From Mytilisepta virgata (lineage: Eukaryota; Mollusca; Bivalvia; Mytilida; Mytilidae), in NCBI GenBank assembly GCA_028015205.1, contig CM051521.1:67068314-67132313 (forward strand): a DNA stretch of 64,000 nt, read 5' to 3'. Position numbers and translations under genes: made by a program. Below, in pieces: positions 1 to 10,476 of the stretch. Under the pieces are notes generated by a model that was given only the letters and a program-made list of their open reading frames with translations, had not been told where the DNA came from and searched no databases. Position 1 is the stretch's first letter. Each line of letters opens with the position of its first letter.

Positions 1-900
1 CCGTAGAATTGTAGATGGTCACGAAGTCCATTCTTGGAATTGTGGAAGAGGGGGTTTTCAAATATTTTGCCGGTGACTTCATCCTCTATTCAATGCAAAT
101 CGACGAACAGAATCTCGTCGTTAACGCCTACAACGGAAGTAACTTTGATATCACTATCATTTACTCAAGGGTATGAATAGACTAGGGTTGGCTCCCGAGA
201 AAATTATTATGAATAACGGGAGTATAATAGGTTTACAAAAGGGATTCAAGTCGCCTTCCGGCGCGGAATCCAGAGGGTCCTGATGTTTTGATCTGATAAA
301 GCACCTTGGGTGTCCCAAGCACTCTCCGATTTCAAATGCGACGTGCAAAAGGGAATTTTCGATCAGGATAATAAGGCCTGTAGATGGGAAACGATGACAT
401 CCTATACGAGGGAAGAGTGCCTCCGATACCTCAGGTCTGATGTCCTCGGTTTGCAAAAGTTACTAGTATACAATAAGCTGAACGAACAGTGTTTCAAGGA
501 CTTCGGTAGGGACATCAGTAATTTTATTTCCACTAGTTCGCTGGGGTTCGACATATGGCGCGATTATATCCCCTCAGGGGTTCAGGTGGATCTATCGGAA
601 TCTAAGGACATAGAAAAAACATCAGGAAGTGTATATACGGCGGTCTGTGCTACCAGAGCAAGACCGATTTCGTGTCCACTCAATACGATGGGGTAACGAA
701 GGGGGAAGTGAATTACGAGGATGTTCACGGCTACTTATTAAATGTCGACATCGTGTCCCTCTACCCCACTTCCATGTTGAACGATTCCCAATCGGGTGGC
801 GAAAGTACACGAAGGGTAACACCATGAAGGGTAAAATGGGGGTGTATAAAGTCAGATATAAAGCAAATAAGACCCTGTTGCACCCCGTCGTGGCAAGAAA
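1..900 (+). pseudogene. Polinton DNA polymerase B, first fragment (exonuclease to motif A)
   Basis: This is a decayed protein-primed family B DNA polymerase of a Polinton/Maverick, entering from the left edge. In order I see an exonuclease II-like NGSNFD (about 133-152), the exonuclease III-type LRYLRSDVLGLQ (about 430-465), a YGG-type VYGG (about 634-645) and polymerase motif A, VDIVSLYPTSM (about 746-778). These lie in different frames, with stops and frameshifts between them; the longest open piece is 310-696. The reading ends at 900 in HPVVAR, exactly where a family A element interrupts it, and resumes at 3355. The polymerase would replicate the element from its protein-primed ends. The family call rests on motif order and the neighbouring Polinton genes. 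Confidence 0.82.
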
Positions 901-1145
901 CTAGAGGCTCTCAAGAGCCTGTGTCGCTCACCTGTATCTAATGTGATTTTGGAAATTATGTAAAATTATATAATGATTGAGACCAAGATTGGTTTAATTT
1001 GACAGAGTATTTAAAATTAAAAACAGGTCATCTTAGTGTAGTCTTACAATAGCTACTGAAGACATCTTATCATTATTATTTTTGAATATGTGGTCAAGTT
1101 GTGACCATTCAGAATTTTTTTTACAATTTTCTGATAGACTTCTAA

Positions 1146-3215
1146 ACATCTTGGATGATGGATCGGCAACAAAGTAACAACACTTGGTCAGCAAAGTTTC
1201 ATTCCATTCAGTGGTTCTCTAAAAGAAGTCATTTGTATGCATTTCCCATAGGGTCCTATGTTAAACTAAGTTCCCCGCTGGCGGCCATCTTGGATTATGG
1301 ATCGGCTACAAAGTAACAACACTTGGTCAGCACCTCACAAGGAACATTCATGCCATGTTTGGTTTCATTCCATTCAACGGTTCTCTAAAAGAAGTCATTT
1401 GTATGCATTTCCCATAGGGTCCTATGTTAAACTAAGTCCCCCTCTGGCGCCCATCTTGGATGATGGATCGGCTACAAAGTAACAACACTTGGTCAGCACC
1501 TCATAAGGAACATTCATGCCAGATTTAGTTTCATTCCATTCAGTGGTTCTCTAAAAGAAGTCATTTGTATGCATTTCCCATAGGTTCCTATGTTAAACTA
1601 AGTTCCCCGCTGGTGGCCATCTTGGATGATGGATCGGCTACAAAGTAACAACACTTGGTCAGCACCTCATAAGGAACATTCATGCCAGATTTAGTTTCAT
1701 TCCATTCAGTGGTTCTCTAAAAGAAGTCATTTGTAGGCATTTCCCATAGGGTCCTATGTTAAACTAAGTTCCCTGCTGGCGGCCATCTTGGATGATGGAT
1801 CGGCTACAAAGTAACAACACTTGGTCAGCACCTCATAAGGAACATTCATGCCAGATTTAGTTTCATTCCATTCAGTGGTTCTCTAAAAGAAGTCATTTGT
1901 ATGCATTTCCCATAGGGTCCTATGTTAAACTAAGTTCCCCGCTGGCGGCCATCTTGGATGATGGATCGGCTACAAAGTAACAACACTTTGTCAGCACCTC
2001 ATAAGGAACATTCATGCCAGATTTAGTTTCATTCCATTCAACGGTTCTCTAAAAGAAGTCATTTGTATGCATTTCCCATAGGGTCCTATGTTAAACTAAG
2101 TCCCCCTCTGGCGCCCATCTTGGACGATGGATCGGCTACAAAGTAACAACACTTGGTCAGCACCTCATAAGGAACATTCATGCCAGATTTAGTTTCATTC
2201 CATTCAGTTGTTCTCTAAAAGAAGTCATTTGTATGCATTTCCCATAGGGTCCTATGTTAAACTAAGTTCCCCGCTGGCGGCCATCTTGGATGATGGATCG
2301 GCTACAAAGTAACAACACTTGGTCAGCACCTCATAAGGAACATTCATGCCAGATTTAGTTTCATTCCATTCAGTGGTTCTCTAAAAGAAGTCATTTGTAT
2401 GCATTTCCCATAGGGTCCTATGTTAAACTAAGTTCCCCGCTGGCGGCCATCTTGGATTATGGATCGGCTACAAAGTAACAACACTTGGTCAGCACCTCAT
2501 AAGGATCATTCATGCCAGATTTAGTTTCATTCCATTCAGTGGTTCTCTAAAAGAAGTCATTTGTATGCATTTCCCATAGGTTCCTATGTTAAACTAAGTT
2601 CCCTGCTGGCGGCCATCTTGGATGATGGATCGGCTACAAAGTAACAACACTTGGTCAGCACCTCATAAGGAACATTCATGCCATGTTTGGTTTCATTCCA
2701 TTCAACGGTTCTCTAAAAGAAGTCATTTGTATGCATTTCCCATAGGGTCCTATGTTAAACTAAGTCCCCCTCTGGCGCCCATCTTGGATGATGGATCGGC
2801 TACAAAGTAACAACACTTGGTCAGCACCTCATAAGGAACATTCATACCAGATTTAGTTTCATTCCATTCAGTGGTTCTCTAAAAGAAGTCATTTGTATGC
2901 ATTTCCCATAGGGTCCTATGTTAAACTAAGTTCCCCGCTGGCGGCCATCTTGGATGATGGATCGGCTACAAAGTAACAACACTTGGTCAGCACCTCATAA
3001 GGAACATTCATGCCAGATTTAGTTTCATTCCATTCAGTGGTTCTCTAAAAGAAGTCATTTGTATGCATTTCCCATAGGGTCCTATGTTAAACTAAGTTCC
3101 CCGCTGGCGGCCATCTTGGATGATGGATCGGCTACAAAGTAACAACACTTGGTCAGCACCTCATAAGGAACATTCATGCCATGTTTGGTTTCATTCCATT
3201 CAGTGGTTCTCTAGA
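1146..3215 (+). repeat. 166-bp tandem core array of family A
   Basis: The box CCATCTTGGATGATGGATCG (or close variants) recurs near 1146, 1288, 1453, 1617, 1785, 1950, 2116, 2281, 2447, 2613, 2779, 2945 and 3111, a period of about 166 bp. Units differ by a few substitutions; two recurrent subtypes differ by CAACGG versus CAGTGG and GGCGCC versus GGCGGC. A unit with no internal stop yields identical 61-62 residue spurious ORFs (for example at 1297 and 2622), which are not genes. Confidence 0.93.
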
Positions 3216-3237
3216 AGAAGTTCAAAATGTAAAATGT

Positions 3238-3304
3238 TAACGACGACGCCGGACGACGGACGACGACGGACGACGGACGACGACGGACGACGGACGACGG
3301 ACGC
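3238..3304 (+). repeat. ACGACGG microsatellite of family A
   Basis: A run of ACGACGG/ACGG units lies between the last core and the 3' hairpin. The same position in other family A copies carries short ACGG or ACGACG runs, for example near 44695-44740 and 52502-52530. A microsatellite here is a recognised part of pearl elements. Confidence 0.85.
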
Positions 3305-3318
3305 CAAGTGATGAGAAA

Positions 3319-3354
3319 AGCTCACTTGACCCTTTGGGTCAGGTGAGCTAAAAA
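3319..3354 (+). other. 3' terminal hairpin of family A
   Basis: GCTCACTTGACCC, a short TTT loop and GGGTCAGGTGAGC form a near-perfect stem of about 13 bp, followed directly by TAAAAA and the host T. The same stem ends other copies with paired base changes (see findings). In Helitron-type elements a 3' hairpin near the end acts as the rolling-circle termination signal; that role is inferred here. Confidence 0.8.
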
Positions 3355-4283
3355 TACGAAGGGTTTCACGAAGTGGGACCTAGAAGATTCGGAAGGCTGG
3401 TATACTTCAATCGATATTGAGCAGATGACGAAATATGGATACGAAGTCAATAAAATCGAGGGATACTACTGGGAAAAGGCGAGTAAGATCTTCTATAATT
3501 ATATACAAAAGTTCTTCGGACTCATGAAGAAGAGCCAGAATACAGTACACATTAGCAAAACTGCTGATGAACGGATCATACGGGAAGATGATCCAAAGAC
3601 AGATATATAATCATACTCAGATCATCAAGGGTAACAACGATTATTGGAAGTTTCACCACAACTATGTGGTCACCGACCTGGTATATATCCGGATATCTCA
3701 GATCCGAGATCGATTCGGTAAATAAAATTAGTAAACCATCGCATTTGGGTGCTTTCGACCTTGCCTACAGTCACAAAATCAAGTACGACCACATGATGAA
3801 CTTGAACCCAAATAAAAGGGTGGAAGAGGACTTCTGTTACACGGACAAGATAATTTACACGTGCCGGGAGATCAGGCGAGACTCATAGCGAATTACAACG
3901 GGAATAACTTGGGCGACTCGGCGAACGATTACAATAAGGACGCCAAGATAATCAAGGCCATATATATCGCACCCAAGCTGTACATGACTATTACAATTGA
4001 TAGCGATAATACAATCAGCGTTAAGACAAAGGGAAATGGGTTGGACAACTCCACAAGAAGACTTTCAAAAGATGTTGCAGGGTGAGCAAGTGAAGAACAA
4101 GAGTTTCTCCATGAAGAAGGTACATCTGAAGAGATCATCGAAGGAGCAAGGGATCGATCATTTCAGTATTCTTCATATCAAGAACTTTGAGAGACTCGCA
4201 AATAAGACCGAATACAATGGAAGAATTTTCGTAGATAAAAAAAGATCTTTTCCTAGCGATTATAAAAATGACGGCAGTACCAG
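3355..4283 (+). pseudogene. Polinton DNA polymerase B, second fragment (motifs B and C, C-terminus)
   Basis: Continuation of the polymerase after the inserted element. Visible in order, in shifting frames: TKWDLEDSEGWYTSIDI and GYYWEKASKIF (3376-3500), motif B AKLLMNGSYGKM (about 3552-3590), a degraded motif C, FCYTDKIIY (about 3831-3858, lacking the second Asp of the usual YTDTDS), then IIKAIYIAPKLYM (about 3949-3987) and the C-terminal FQKMLQGEQVKNKSFSMKK stretch (about 4062-4120) running to about 4265. The lost catalytic Asp and at least four frameshifts show it is dead. Confidence 0.85.
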
Positions 4284-4462
4284 AATACTTCCCTGAAATG
4301 GGGACGAATAATTAATAAGTTCAAGACAATAGAAGGAGTCAACAATTTTCGTAGATAAAAAAAAAAATCTTTTCCTAGCGGTTATAAAAATGACGGCAGT
4401 ACCAGAATACTTCCCTGAAATGGGGACGAATAATAAGTTCAAGACAACAGAAGGAGTCAACA
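4222..4462 (+). repeat. Tandem duplication of about 120 bp at the polB/ATPase junction
   Basis: The stretch from TTTTCGTAGATAAAAAAA to GGAGTCAACAA occurs twice (about 4222-4343 and 4344-4462) with only small differences: an extended A run, ATT/ATTAATT and a few substitutions. The duplicated block contains the polymerase end and the ATPase start, so it arose after integration or during decay. Confidence 0.85.
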
Positions 4463-4990
4463 ATATGTCAAGAGATTTTTTCCGTATGCTCATTGTAGAA
4501 CCGTCCGGATCTGGTAAGACTAATTTATTAATGCATTTTTTTTCAAACCGCTAGTGTATTTTTGACAAGGTCATTCTTTACGCCAAGAATTTGGAACAAT
4601 ATTACTACCAGAAAATTATCAAACGATTTGAGAAAATCGCAAAAAAAAAAAAAAATAAAAGTGGACTTGGAGGATTTACTGCAAGTCTCAAATCAAGACG
4701 TCGAAGATATTGATACTGTCGATGGCACTGGGCAGAAGATTGTAATCTTTGATGACTATATTTGCTCGCAGCAAGATCTATTTCAATATCCAAGTACTTC
4801 ATAGGCGAAAGGGATAACAAATTAAGTGTGATTTATCTTAGTCAATCTTATTTTCGGATACCCAAAGATAGTAGACAAAACTGTAATTTCTACATAGTAT
4901 ATGATTTACCAAGCAAAAAAGAACGGGATCAAGAAGTATGAAATAACGGTTGAAGAGCGTAATCCTTCTCTTTTTTGGACCATTTGTATG
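4392..4990 (+). pseudogene. Polinton packaging ATPase (FtsK/HerA type), degraded
   Basis: The reading starts at ATG 4392 (MTAVPEYFPEMG), overlapping the duplicated polymerase end. It carries a Walker A loop, EPSGSGKTNLL (about 4498-4530). A stop and frameshifts follow. Later pieces in other frames are typical of the family: LYAKNLEQYYYQKII (about 4575-4620), the Walker B-like KIVIFDDYICS (4737-4770) and KLSVIYLSQSYFRIPK (about 4820-4870). In Polintons and related viruses this enzyme translocates DNA into capsids. The A-run at 4640-4653 is a probable frameshift site. Confidence 0.82.
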
Positions 4991-5014
4991 ATTAAAAATT
5001 AAACAAAAAGAAAG

Positions 5015-5251
5015 ATGAGTGACAAACCACCAATTGTTGACGATTCTGACTACGAAGATGAGTCTGAATACGAAGAGTCTGGTGATTACGAAGAGACTGA
5101 CTACGAGAGAAGAACAAAGTATTTAAAAGCAACAAACGAGTGTGGCCAGCTTTCTTTAAAAAAAATTACCACGTGGAATGTATTAAGTACTCGGTATTGT
5201 GGAGGACGGCATGATTCTACATCTAGTGGACAAAGCTATTACCGATATTAA
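5015..5251 (+). CDS. Short acidic Polinton-associated ORF, function unknown
   Basis: A 78-codon reading frame beginning ATG at 5015, just after the ATPase remnant. The first 30 residues are rich in Asp, Glu and Tyr (for example SDYEDESEYEESGDYEETDY); the rest is unremarkable. I recognise no domain. Its place within a Polinton suggests an element-encoded protein rather than a host gene. The downstream sequence to about 5330 keeps protein-like pieces in another frame (VHGTFPKLQDSWIEIIF), so the intact ORF is probably only the N-terminal part of a frameshifted gene. Confidence 0.4.
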   Translation: MSDKPPIVDDSDYEDESEYEESGDYEETDYERRTKYLKATNECGQLSLKKITTWNVLSTRYCGGRHDSTSSGQSYYRY

Positions 5252-5369
5252 ATTAAGGGTTTGGGTACATGGTACATTTCCAAAATTACAAGATAGCTGG
5301 ATCGAAATTATATTTTGTGGGATAAAGAGAATATAGTGATCTCTACTTGAAAGATTTAGGAAGGAGGTT

Positions 5370-6000
5370 GGGTGTGTAACCCTTTTCGAACGTGCCTTTC
5401 TTTTTGTTTATTCTGACCTTATCGCCCATTTGAAATTTTGGGGGTTTTGGGGAATTTCTGCGCATCAGGATACATATTACCATACACCGTGTTTTCATTA
5501 GAGTTTACTTGCCTCGACTGGCTTTATTTTTATCGAAGTATGTTTCGTATTATTGTATTGCTTTATGAGTTTTGGTAGTATCGGTATATAATTATAGGTG
5601 TTATTAGCGCTGACGTAGCGGAACATCTTACTCTTCAGGGTGCGATTGAAGCGCTCTATAATCACGGCCTTTCCTTGATTGAATGTGTGGTACATCTCTA
5701 TATCGTGCTCCTCCAGAAGTTTCTTAAACTTTTGATTGTAGAACTCAGATCCCTGATCTACCCATAATAATTCTGGGGTCCTACCCTCCTTTAGTATTTT
5801 TCTGAACCCTTCGCTCACTTCTTGTCCTGTCTTTGATTTCAGTGACACACTCCACGCGTATTTAGAAAATACGTCAATTATATTGAGTAAATACTTGTAC
5901 CCCTTGTTATGTCTTGAATAAGATTGCATGTCTACAAGATCGGCACTCCAAGTGTCATCGACATGGGACACTTCCACTCGTCTGAGGGAAACTTTTTTCT
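5370..6000 (-). pseudogene. Polinton integrase (rve/DDE), catalytic core and C-terminal domain
   Basis: The open core at 5977-5498 has the retroviral-type integrase layout: WSADLVDM (first Asp), WVDQGSEFYNQKF (second Asp) and GKAVIIERFNRTLKSKM (Glu), so the D,D,E triad is kept. Just upstream, LRRVEVSHVDDTW follows the PLA2-like region across a one-base frameshift near an A run at about 6010-6016. A stop after KPVEASKL is followed by VYGNMYPDAQKFPK and, in another frame, MGDKVRINKKKGTFEKGY (to about 5370), the usual small C-terminal domain. The enzyme inserts the element's DNA. It runs opposite to the polymerase, as in many Polintons. Confidence 0.88.
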
Positions 6001-6476
6001 TGCTTGTTTATGCAACTCATCTGCTAATTTGTCTGTTCACTTTATTTCCTCTTTTTGCTTAGCGCCTGCGGTTTTTTTTACTCCGAGTCCCAATTTACTC
6101 TTGGCTCTTATCACACCCTGGACTATCTTTTTGTTCACAGCCTCTCCAGTAGATAGGGTTTTACTTATTTTAATTCGGACAACATCGTGACTTCTGCATA
6201 CCCCATTTAATTTGTTCTTGGTGGGTATATCTATTCTGTTATAAGGTCCACAATAATTTGTTCCTGGTAGAGTAATCCCGCCTTTTGGTACTATTGGTCT
6301 AATCGCTTTGTGTATGTCCAGTTTTCCTCCCTTTTTTCCTGAGACAAACTTGGTTTTGGTGATTCCCCAGTTAACACACGTACTACATTCCATGTATCTT
6401 CCGTTGTTTGTTCTTTACACCCTTGGGAAGAGAGACTCTGATCTTTTGCTCTTTCACACAGTAACTGCTCATTTTT
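6001..6476 (-). pseudogene. PLA2-like domain N-terminal to the Polinton integrase
   Basis: The frame at 6393-6037 carries a CxxC (ECSTC), GKLDIHKAI, LPGTNYCGPYN and NGVCRSHD, then KSKLGLG; past a stop and in the same frame, TDKLADELHKQARKK leads into the integrase. The GPYN and HD pair resemble the calcium loop and catalytic His-Asp of phospholipase A2-like domains also found at the N-terminus of parvoviral VP1. I infer that this domain was fused to the integrase, an arrangement I recall from invertebrate transposon-derived proteins. A further frameshifted piece upstream (NKNEQLLCERAKDQSL, near 6430-6480) is the start of the protein, cut at about 6476 by a family F element. Confidence 0.7.
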
Positions 6477-7335
6477 ATTCCCGCACATTAAATGAAGTTC
6501 GGGGATATTTGTAATCGGTCCGTCTGTCCGTTTGTCCGTCCGTTAGATAATCTTGTCTCCAGAACGCCTCGTTAATTTTTAACTTCATGCATTTAATTTC
6601 TGTACAGTATTGTCACAAACTGTATGTAGATGCGCAATAAGGTTTTAGAATTTTGATTTTCAAAAATAGGGGCCCACAGGGGTCGAATTTCGAAAATTGG
6701 AAATTTAAACTTGTGACCTAAACTCCTCATTCATTTCTCATTTCATGCTTTTAATTTCTATACAGTATTATCACATACTGTATGTAGATGCGCAATAAGG
6801 TTTTAGAATTTTGATTTTTAAAAATTTGGGCCCAAATGGGTCGAATTTCAAAAATTGGAAGTTTAAGCTTGTGACCTAAACTCCTCATACATTTTTCGTT
6901 TTATGCTTTAATTTCTATACAGTGTTGTCACATACTGTATGTAGATGTGCAAAAATTGGGGCCCACAGAGGTCGAATTTCGAAAATAGGAATTTAAGCTT
7001 GTGACCTAAACTTCTCAGTCATTTTTCACGTCATGCATTTAATTTCTATATCATACTGTCACATACTATATGTAGATGTGCAATAAGGTTTAAGAATTTT
7101 GATTTTCAAAATAGGGGTCGAATTTCGGAAATGGTAAATTTAAGCTTGTGTCTTAAACTCCTCTTTCATTTTTCATTTAGATTTAACAAATTTATTTGTA
7201 TATATATAATATTGTTTTTTATTTTGTGTAGATATGCGAAAAGGTTTTTAATTTTGAAAATCTATTAAGGGATCAAATTTTGGAACCAAAAATGGTGAAA
7301 TTGCTAATTTTGCTTTGTCTCTGGAAATACTTTCA
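6477..7335 (+). mobile_element. Family F element (CTAG-type Helitron-like), 5' part
   Basis: It starts with a damaged family F 5' hairpin (TCCCGCAC...GAAGTTCGGGGATA, 6480-6509) and a GTCCGTCTGTCCG microsatellite (6517-6543). Then come about five imperfect cores of roughly 150 bp, each with GTGACCTAAACTCCTC and GCAATAAGGTTTTAGAATTT. The copy is cut at 7335 by a minus-strand family A element. I do not see a clear family F 3' end beyond 9092. Confidence 0.75.
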
Positions 7336-9092
7336 TTTTTAGCTCACCTGGCCCAAAGGGCCATGTGAGCTTATGCCATCACTTGGCGTCCGTCGTCGTA
7401 AACTATTTCTAGGATCTTCTCCTCAGAAACTACTGGGCCAAATACTTCAAAACATTAAGTGAATGTTCCTTAGGGTATCTGGTTTATAATTGCATCCAAG
7501 GTTTTGATCCATAATCAAACTTGGCCGCCATGGCTAAAAATAGAACATAGTCGGTAAACTGCAGTTTTTGTCTTAAATCTGAAATACTAAAGTATTTACA
7601 GCAAAATTGACATGCGGTAAAAATGTTCATCAGGTCAAGATCTACCTGCTATGAAAATTTCAGACGAATCGGTCAACCCTTTGTTGGGTTATAGCCCCTG
7701 AATTGTTAATTTTAAGGAAATTTTGCAGTTTTAGGTTATTTTCTTGAATATTATTATAGATAAAGACAAACTGTAAACAGCAAAAATATTCAACAAAGTA
7801 AGATCTACAAATAAGTCAACATGACCAAAATCATTGATTGACCCCTTATAAGAGTTTTTATCCTTTAAAGACGGCATTAGGCGTAAATTTTCTTTTAAAG
7901 ATTTTTTCCTCTGAAACCACTGGGCCAATTGGGACCAAACCTTGGTGGAATAGTCGTTGGGTGGCCCCCTTCCAAAATTATGTCCGGCATCCCTGACTTC
8001 CAACCAACATGGCTGTTGTAACTAAAAATAGGAAAAAGGGGGGATGAATTTAAAAAATCTATGAAACTACAAGGCCAATTGGAACCAAACTTGACAGGCA
8101 GCGATGTCTATAGGAGGTTCTTTCAGAAGTATTCTGATGACCCGGACTGTTAACCAAGATGGCCACCACAGCCTAACTTAGTTTAACAGATGGCCTTATG
8201 GGAAAATTCATTGAAAAATCTTGTCTGAAACAACTTGACCAATCGGAACCAGACTAAGCAGAAATGGTCCTTTGGAGATCCTCTTTCAGAAATGTGTCCG
8301 ATTTTGTGGACTGTGAACCAAGATGGCCGCCACAGCCAAACTTAGTTTAACATAGGACCCTATGGGAAATTCACTCAAAAATCTTCTTGTCTGAAACCAC
8401 TAAGCCAATTGGAACTAGACTTGGTAGCAATGGTCCTTAGATGGTCCTCTTTCAGAAATTCGTCAGATGACCCGGACTGTCTACCAAGGTGGCCGCCACA
8501 GCCGAAATTAGTTATAACATAAGGCCGTATGCAAAATCTTCTTGTCTGAAACCACTTGACATATTGGAACCAGACTTGGCAGCAATGGGCCTTAGGAGGC
8601 CCTCTTTCATAAATGTGTCCAATGTCGTGGATTGTGAACCAAGATGGCCGCCACATCTGAACTTTGTTGATCAAAGGATCCTATGGGAAATTCACTCAAA
8701 AACCTTCTCGTCTGAAACTACTGAGCTAATTGGAACTAACTTTGGCAGCATTGGTCCTCTTTCAGAATTGTGTCCGATCACCCGGATTCTCAACCAAGAT
8801 GGCTGCCACGGCCGAACTTAGTTAAATATTGGACCCTATGGGAAAATTCATTTAAAAATCTTTTTGTCTGAAACCGCTTAGCCAGTTGGAACAAAACTTA
8901 GCTGTAATGGTCCTTAGATGGTTCTCTTTTAGAAATGTTTAAAATGACCTGGATTGTCAACCAAGATGACTGCCACAGCTGAACTTAGTTTAACATAGAA
9001 CTCTATAAAAAAAAAATCAGCCAAATTGACTGCAGCACTTAAATTTTTAGTCCTGCTCAAGGTGAGCGATACAGGCTCTTGAGAGCCTCTTG
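7336..9092 (-). mobile_element. Family A element, full-length minus-strand copy
   Basis: On the minus strand it opens with CAAGAGGCTCTCAAGAGCCT at 9092 and closes with a TGGCCC/GGGCCA hairpin and GAGCTAAAAA at 7336. The flanks are A before the 5' end and T after the 3' end, again an A|T insertion. The interior has about eight cores with AAGATGGCCGCCACAG-type boxes (for example 8158, 8321, 8489, 8641, 8798) and a short CGTCGTCCG microsatellite near 7387. Confidence 0.83.
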
Positions 9093-9380
9093 TTTGTTTC
9101 ATTGGTTTCATTTGTGCATAATATTATTCTTTAGGGGTTTTCTATGATTGGTTTGATTGATTGAATATTGTGTTACGCCGTGTGGGCGACATTTAAGCCA
9201 TATCACGGCGACAACTTATTAAATTAAGTTTGATTAAAACAAATACTATCTAAAACGAATGAACTATTTACAAATAATATTTAAGGAAAAAATAAAACAA
9301 TAAAACAAATGCGAGACAAACTTTCAATATGTAAAATAATATCACAGACGATTATATGATTGGTACAAGGGATATTCCCT
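9093..9380. other. AT-rich stretch without recognisable genes
   Basis: It lies between the minus-strand family A copy and the capsid remnant. It holds a short imperfect stem near 9172-9214 (TTACGCCGTGTGGGCGAC with CACGGCGAC), possibly the start of another repeat. It may include the degraded N-terminus of the capsid gene; I see no firm motif. Confidence 0.35.
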
Positions 9381-10466
9381 AATAAAATTCAGGGTAGAAA
9401 AGCTAGCAGATGGAACGGCAGCAACTAATGATGAGGTATCTGTTATTTCAGATTCCAAAAATTTTATTCCTCACATGACAGTCGAACAAAACTGAAAAAT
9501 AGTATACGACTGTAACATTAGCAAATCACGTTAAAACATTACTTACTTTGTCCAATGGGTATGTCAATTCTGTTGGTAAAACATCTTTATTTACCAAGAT
9601 GTTACTAAAGCTGCCGTTGCTTCGGAAAATACGGGGTTTGCGACAGGAGCTACTCTAACAAATGCACTTGTGGAAGTAACAGCAAACATACCTCTAAATA
9701 GGTTCTTTCTTTCAATCGCTAGAACAAAATCTGTTGCCTCCAACTCGGATGAGAATTAATATACAGATTAACAACGATAATTAATTAATATTCAGGACCG
9801 GTGATGATGTACGTGTTGTAAGCATAGTCGTAATTACACACTTTGAGCCCTAGATTCCAAGAATTAAATTAAATTCTGATGGTCTATCCATCGTTCTTCA
9901 AAATTACATGAAACCAAGATGATGGACCTACCTGAGAGAATCCATTCACAGTAGTGGTTCAAGTCGAGCATCCGAACTTGCATATCAAATTACACCAGGA
10001 ATAAAGCACCCGAAACATGTAATTGCATTCTTGCAAAGAGATTGCAAACACGGTGATCAGAAAGAAGACCCTTTATTACTCGATAATCCAATGTAAATAA
10101 AGAAAATGCAGAACCTAAGCTCCTGACAGCCAAACTAGAAGTTGGTTGTGGAATATATTACCAGGAAACTAATACAGCTCGAATCAAATTAGCAGAATTT
10201 TCGATGATGTCTGCAATTTCAAGCCTAATGCTAGTAACGAGTATGATACAGGGAATATACTGAATCTTACCAATTTTGAGTCCTTGTACGGGCTTATTTA
10301 CTTTGATTTGACTTATGTAGATGAAACAGTGAGTATGGAGAATACATCTCTTACACTTAATTACAAACTGAATGGCGTCTCTGCTGATGCGTAGCAAGTC
10401 TATGCCCTTGTATCAAATGAGAAGGTAATTCTGGACACAATTGGAAATGATATTGTAATTATATAA
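9381..10466 (+). pseudogene. Polinton capsid-type protein remnant (probably major capsid)
   Basis: Protein-like pieces lie in several frames: EKLADGTAATNDEVSVIS (about 9397-9450), NALVEVTANIPLNRFF (about 9660-9710), ASELAYQITPGIKHPKHVIA (about 9967-10030) and a long C-terminal piece from about 10207, with SLYGLIYFDLTYVDE, LTLNYKLNGVSADA, a stop, then VYALVSNEKVILDTIGND (to 10466). The SLYxLIYFDL and IGND(I/L)VI endings match Polinton capsid proteins as I remember them. The plus orientation agrees with the polymerase. Numerous stops and frameshifts make it non-functional. Major rather than minor capsid is an inference. Confidence 0.65.
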
Positions 10467-10476
10467 GGAAATAAAA

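Larger units (their letters stand above)
901..3354 (+). mobile_element. Family A (pearl/Helitron-like) element, full-length copy inside Polinton polB
   Basis: A non-autonomous element bounded by a 5' CTAGAGGCTCTCAAGAGCCT hairpin (901-920) and a 3' hairpin followed by GAGCTAAAAA. Between them are a unique leader (921-1145), about 12 tandem 166-bp cores, an ACG-rich microsatellite and the terminal stem-loop. It interrupts the polymerase frame with no target duplication: the left flank ends GCAAGAAA and the right flank begins TACGAAGG, so it sits between A and T, as Helitrons do. It has no coding capacity. The design matches the pearl elements known from bivalves and the non-autonomous Helentron/HINE class. 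Confidence 0.85.

Noticed and set aside
1297..2810. Repeated 61-62 residue ORF (MDRLQSNNTWS type), also at 50896-52246
   Set aside because: It is one tandem core unit read in a stop-free frame; it lacks start context and varies like the DNA.
901..3354. CRISPR-like array of direct repeats
   Set aside because: Units are contiguous 166-bp repeats without short repeats and unique spacers, in a eukaryotic transposon.
10158..10397. Minus-strand 79-residue ORF
   Set aside because: It is antisense to the better-supported capsid remnant on the plus strand.
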